A DNA stretch of 64,000 nt from Gonocerus acuteangulatus (taxonomy: Eukaryota; Arthropoda; Insecta; Hemiptera; Coreidae). The notes under the pieces were generated by a model. It was not told the DNA's origin. It saw nothing but the letters and a program-made list of their open reading frames with translations, and made no database searches. How positions within the stretch are numbered: the stretch's first letter is position 1; each line of letters starts with the position of its first letter. Where the stretch lies: assembly GCA_946811695.1 (NCBI GenBank), contig OX328124.1, positions 89,584,196 to 89,648,195 of the forward strand. The letters run 5' to 3'. Shown here piece after piece: positions 60,223-64,000 of this stretch. The position numbers and the translations under genes were made by a program.

Positions 60223-60512
60223 ACAACCCGCTTCACTGCAGTTGCGAACAGCAAGAGGTCTGGGAATGGCTGAGAGACCACCAGAAGGTCGGGATCGGAG
60301 GGCTGAGATGCGAGCAGCCACCAGAACTCAGGGGTCTACTGTTCTTGGAGCTGGAACCACCGAGGTTCTGCTCGGCTCCTGTTGTATTGAAACTCGCCAT
60401 ACAGGACATACAACCATATTCCGTGGTAGTATCATGGCAGTCTCGCAACCACACGGGCCTCCACGGGTATAGGGTCGCCTATCAGCCTTTAGGCGTGCTT
60501 GGAACACATATT
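60223..60512 (+). CDS. LRR gene, next exon: LRR C-cap and FN3 start
   Basis: Acceptor CTTCTTTTTCAG directly precedes; donor GTAAGTAT at 60513. The 290 bases add to the single base of the 18551-21779 exon to give 97 codons (residues 1077-1173), ending in phase 0. The read-through is D-N-P-L-H-C-S-C, VWEWLRDHQKV, LRCEQPPELRG and a final Cys in PRFCSAP. This is a typical LRRCT cap with four cysteines closing the LRR solenoid. IQPYSVVVSWQSRNHTGLHG then Y-R-V-A-Y follows, a fibronectin-III-type beginning. In isolation the exon would be missed because longer ORFs in other frames cover it. The remainder of the protein lies beyond the window or in undetected exons. Confidence 0.93.
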
Positions 60513-60593
60513 GTAAGTATTAAAATATAAATGATGTTTTGAATTTTAAAAATAACACAAGTAACAGGAATACACAAAAATGCTCCTTGGATT

Positions 60594-60746
60594 GTTATGC
60601 GGGTTCGAGTCCTACCTGCAGTAGGTTGAGTTTCTTGAATTCCATTGTTGTCCAAGGCATCAGGGCCTATTAAAGGAATTCCCTGCTGCGCCATGGATGT
60701 CCATATAGACAGCCAGGCACTAAGGGCTTGGATATAGAAGCAACGT
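60594..60746 (+). repeat. SINE family A copy
   Basis: B-box GGGTTCGAGTCCTACC at 60600-60615, body, then ATAGACAGCCAGGCACTAAG...GAAGCAACGT followed by an A-rich tail. The 5' head (A-box) is missing. Confidence 0.75.
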
Positions 60747-61835
60747 AAAAAATAAATAAAATAAAATAAACAAGCAACAAAAATAACCTTTTGATTATAA
60801 TAGTTGTTATTATGTCATTCCTTTAAGCCTCTGTTGATCAAATAAAAACATATCGAACCTTTTCACAAATGTATAATTACTTGAAAGGAAATATAACATA
60901 AATACTCATTTAACTTCTCATAATCTCACATTTTAGCATAAAACATATCTAAGAAGCATGATTTTAAAAGATACTTTTAATCTTTTGAGCGCCTTATAGA
61001 AGCATGATTGCAAAATATTTAACCATTACAAGGATAAAGAATTAATTAAAGGCAAGTTTAAAATCATTTTTTACTTATATTTCCTTAATAAAGTAACTTT
61101 CTAAAGATCTTCAGATACATATTAAGTATGAAATAACTGTCCTAAAAACTCTGGTTCATTTTCCTTACTAATAATTCAAAAAATATATTCTTAAATATTG
61201 TTTGTATTCAAAGTAATCTTATAACTCTAGAAAAAAAACTGCTGAAGGTTCCTATATAATGTAAGGGCCTACAGCAAACCTTCTTAGGTAACAAAATCGC
61301 GGAAGGTTACACTTGGGGACTTTTCAGTAGCTTGTTTTTCATTATTATTTAGTTCGCTAAGAATTTGGTTTAATGGAAAAAGTCTTAGGTGCATTTCATT
61401 TTGATTATGCCATCATAAAATGATGTATCCCTGTATAACATCCAGCCTTTCCAACAGCCCTCAAATGTATTCTAATATAAAAATATAATTATTGTTGGTA
61501 ATTATGTTATCATTAAAACTGTACGTATAATTTTTTATTATTCATTTTCCATGACCAACTGTTTATTTTTTACTGAAGCTGGGCTTATAATTTTTAAATG
61601 TATTTCTTATTAATTATTACAAAATTATTTTAGGGCAGATTATCATTGCTGTGGAGCTCTTCAAGTTAGTAAAAAAAATAAAAATATAATTTATTTATTG
61701 TTTTGTTAATTCATTTAAATAAATTTTCGCCTTTCTAACACATTTCATGAACAATCATTCACAAAAAATTGCTAGAATTATTAAGAGAAATAAATAGCAA
61801 AAAAGGTACATATGTCAATACTCGCATAAACAAAC

Positions 61836-61884
<49 letters not shown>

Positions 61885-62699
61885 ATAAAAGATTTTGTCA
61901 ACTCTTAAGTGATAAAGAATTGGATCATAATTTCACTTTATTTTATGGAGATCGAAGGACTTTCTCTTCAAAAGATTGTTACAAAGAATATATCCTGTTC
62001 TACTGCCGGTCGATTACTTCTATCTTGTAATAAACAATTTCTTTTGATGAAATTCCTTAGAAAGTGGAGATATTGAACTCGTAGAGCCATTGTCCGTTAT
62101 TTCTTTTATGTCCTGCATGACGTTTTTATTGAACCGTTCTTTACTCCCTTCTTGGTGAAAGGAATTCCATTCCCTCTTGAAGGAATATAATCCAACAAAA
62201 CCAATGGATATAGAAACCTTTTAACAAAAGGAATTGTAAAATCCTTAAAGTTACAAATATTTATTAATGCCTTTTTAATTTTAGAATGTTCCGCTTTGTT
62301 GTAAATTTCATTCTAAAACTTTGTTAATTTTTGGCTGTTAATGAATCAGGAACTTCTAGATCCAGCCATATATGCAGAGCTCAACAAAGGAAAATAGACG
62401 TCAGATGATTCGTCTCAACTTTATTTATTTATTTGAGGAGCTTCGTAGCGCAAACGATTAGCTCTATGACATGTTTTACATACAAATTTGACTTCAAAAC
62501 GTAGTAATAAACACAGATAATATTAAAAGCAAAACAAAAGAATAAAACCCCTAATACAATAAAAAAAAAATAACTTTAGGACACAGAAACAAAGGATGTA
62601 AGAGGGGGGAAAAAATCTGGAAAATTATGGAGCAGCTGATTTTATTAAACTAGTGCTTACTAACTAGTGCTTACTAAAAAAAGGAAAAAAAAATCTCAT
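60747..62699. other. Intronic, no gene; TA microsatellite
   Basis: Downstream intron of the LRR gene. TA run at 61840-61880. No further FN3-coding exon was recognised. Confidence 0.45.
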
Positions 62700-63290
62700 G
62701 AGAAAAATTTCACTTATATTGCCTATTTACTTTGTCCTGGCCGCATTCTTCTTCGATCGTTTTGGTTTTTGAGGTTGTCTCTGCTGCAGACAGTTAATAT
62801 TTTAATTACTTCGAGATCTTTCCATTTTTTCCACATCTTCATTTTCATTCTGATGGCTTTCCACATGTTAAGTGATACTACTACCAGATGCCTTTCGATA
62901 GCCCCTAGCTTCTTGGGGACGATATCTCTTAGGAGGCATCATTCGCAGGAATTTTTCAATGAATTCCAGACGCTCAGTGCTTTTCTGGTTTAAGATATCC
63001 AATGTTAACTTTAAATCAGCATGTTGATAATTACTTTTCCTTGCTTTGGTTCTCTTATAATCATTTCTTCTAAATCAAGATATTGCTGCGAGGTCGGAAC
63101 ACCTGAGAACTCACCTCCTAAAATTGATGGATTATATACTTTCTTTTCTTTTAAGCGTGGTATTTTAGGATCTTTTATACGACCATCATCATTCTTAGAA
63201 TGGTATGTAGTCTCATGAAATTCTTTAATCACATCTGAGGCTGTCTTTGTAGGATTTTCTGTATTTATAGAACATTATTAAAAAATCAAA
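62700..63290 (-). pseudogene. Unidentified coding relic
   Basis: The minus frame from about 63285 to 63011 reads ..SDVIKEFHETTYHSKNDDG, PRLKEKKVYNPSILGG and VPTSQQYLDLEEM. After a frame shift near 63060, another frame gives LKLTLDILNQKSTERLEF, EKFLRMMPPKRYRPQEARGY, and, past a stop, a Glu/Lys/Arg-rich tail to ~62740. Codon-like texture over ~180 codons suggests an old coding sequence (retrogene or transposon protein). I do not recognise the family. Confidence 0.35.
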
Positions 63291-63648
63291 ATCGTCAAAG
63301 GCAAAAGAAAAGCCGCTGCATAGTAAGCTGTATGAGTGATATTTATCTATTCTCACACACCCAACACACAGAGTCGGACATCTTTCAATGGCTCTATGGA
63401 GACTGAATAAGTTAAATAAAAGCATACCTTTCTCTACCTAAATTGAAAAAGAAAATCATTTTAATAATCCTTACAAATACGGGGTACAAACTTTTATCGA
63501 AAACGAACGCAGATTCATTTTACGTATTCAACAACGTGGCGTATCAACAACTGAGCTATTTAGCTGGTGCCGGGCTATCTACAGGTTCCCACAGTTTTAT
63601 AATGTCAAAACATGGACGGTTACCAATTTGATTAAAAACTAAATTAAT
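63291..63648. other. No gene seen
   Basis: Short ORFs without motifs; a fragment GGTGCCGGGCTATCTACAGG (63566-63585) hints at another SINE piece. Confidence 0.4.
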
Positions 63649-63855
63649 AAATGCTGAATGGGGTCTTCCCGTGGTCTAGTGGTTAACGCCTTAGTTTCTC
63701 GTGCGAGAGATGGTGGGTTCGATTCTCACCGACGACAGGAATTTTCTCATCTTAAGGCTCGTTGAGAAAATTACTCGCTGCCCCTTGGATGTTAGTGCTA
63801 ATGGCCCAGACGTCGAAACGCCGTAAAAAAAAAAAAAAATAAACAAATGCTGAAT
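63649..63855 (+). repeat. tRNA-derived SINE (family A) with perfect target duplication
   Basis: Body 63660-63844. The head has A-box TGGTCTAGTGGTTAA and B-box GGGTTCGATTCTCACC, close to tRNA-Glu/Asp. A ~100-bp body ends GTGCTAATGGCCCAGACG...CGCCGT and an A15 tail. AAATGCTGAAT at 63649-63659 and 63845-63855 is an exact 11-bp target duplication. The acceptor stem does not pair and the 3' part continues into SINE sequence, so not a tRNA gene. Confidence 0.93.
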
Positions 63856-63879
63856 TAGTATGTTTTTTTTTATGATAGA

Positions 63880-64000
63880 CTAGTATTATTTTTTTAATTT
63901 CAGCGCTTCTGCATCTATACCATTAGGGCCTGGCTATCAACAGTTGCCAACCTGTCTATACATCCATTGTGCAGCTGGGAATTTCATCGACGTGCCCTGA
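63880..64000 (-). repeat. SINE family A 3' part, running off the window
   Basis: On the minus strand: ATGGATGTATAGACAGG, then GATAGCCAGGCCCTAATGGT and AGATGCAGAAGCGCTG, then an A-rich end (plus 63885-63897). Cut by the window edge. Confidence 0.75.

Noticed and set aside
60140..60472. 110-codon ORF and the 61-codon ORF over the second exon
   Set aside because: The first is in another frame. The frame continuing the LRR protein across the phase-1 splice gives the LRRCT cap; only part of it appears as an ORF from 60345.
63660..63735. tRNA-Glu/Asp gene
   Set aside because: Acceptor ends do not pair and the sequence continues as a SINE with poly(A) and flanking duplication.

Overview
The window is animal nuclear DNA, most likely from an insect. 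It is AT-rich and crowded with TA/CA microsatellites and arthropod-type transposable elements (an I-type LINE, other LINE remnants, Penelope, Ty1/copia, mariner, Helitron-like elements, tRNA-derived SINEs). The only host gene I can support has the domain plan of insect chaoptin-like leucine-rich-repeat (LRR) adhesion proteins. I cannot assign an order or species.

Host gene (+ strand). A large coding exon (18551-21779) carries a signal peptide and about 40 LRRs. It ends in a GT donor in phase 1. The matching exon is 38.4 kb downstream at 60223-60512: it starts in the complementary phase, completes the LRR C-terminal cap and begins a fibronectin-III-like domain. The gene is partial: a 5' leader exon and the 3' exons are not visible. 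A leader segment from 18525 contains two tiny upstream ORFs, one overlapping the main start codon.

Upstream region (1-18500) holds no supported host gene. It has SINE and LINE fragments, short tandem arrays, a broken Penelope-like element with hammerhead-like hairpins and a 71-73 bp inverted repeat (5.7-7.1 kb), a 1.3 kb repeat here called F1 (8652-9976), a tRNA-derived SINE, and an array of about 350 bp units (F3, 14.7-17.8 kb).

The big intron (21780-60222) holds a second F1 copy in inverted orientation (24451-25677), a mariner transposase relic, a 103-bp tandem array, and a complete antisense LINE (30828-36792) with two open ORFs, a poly(A) tail and a target-site duplication. Further on are decayed copia sequence, three foldback/TIR elements (48.3, 50.7 and 57.7 kb), a second degraded LINE (52.7-55.8 kb) and a Helitron-like element with 124-bp internal repeats (56727-57658).

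Downstream (60513-64000) is the next intron, with more SINEs, one flanked by a perfect target duplication. The SINE 3' ends resemble the 3' stem-loop of the complete LINE, which suggests a LINE/SINE partnership. No bacterial-type system, CRISPR array or true tRNA/rRNA gene was seen. All work was by eye; family assignments and boundaries need similarity searches.
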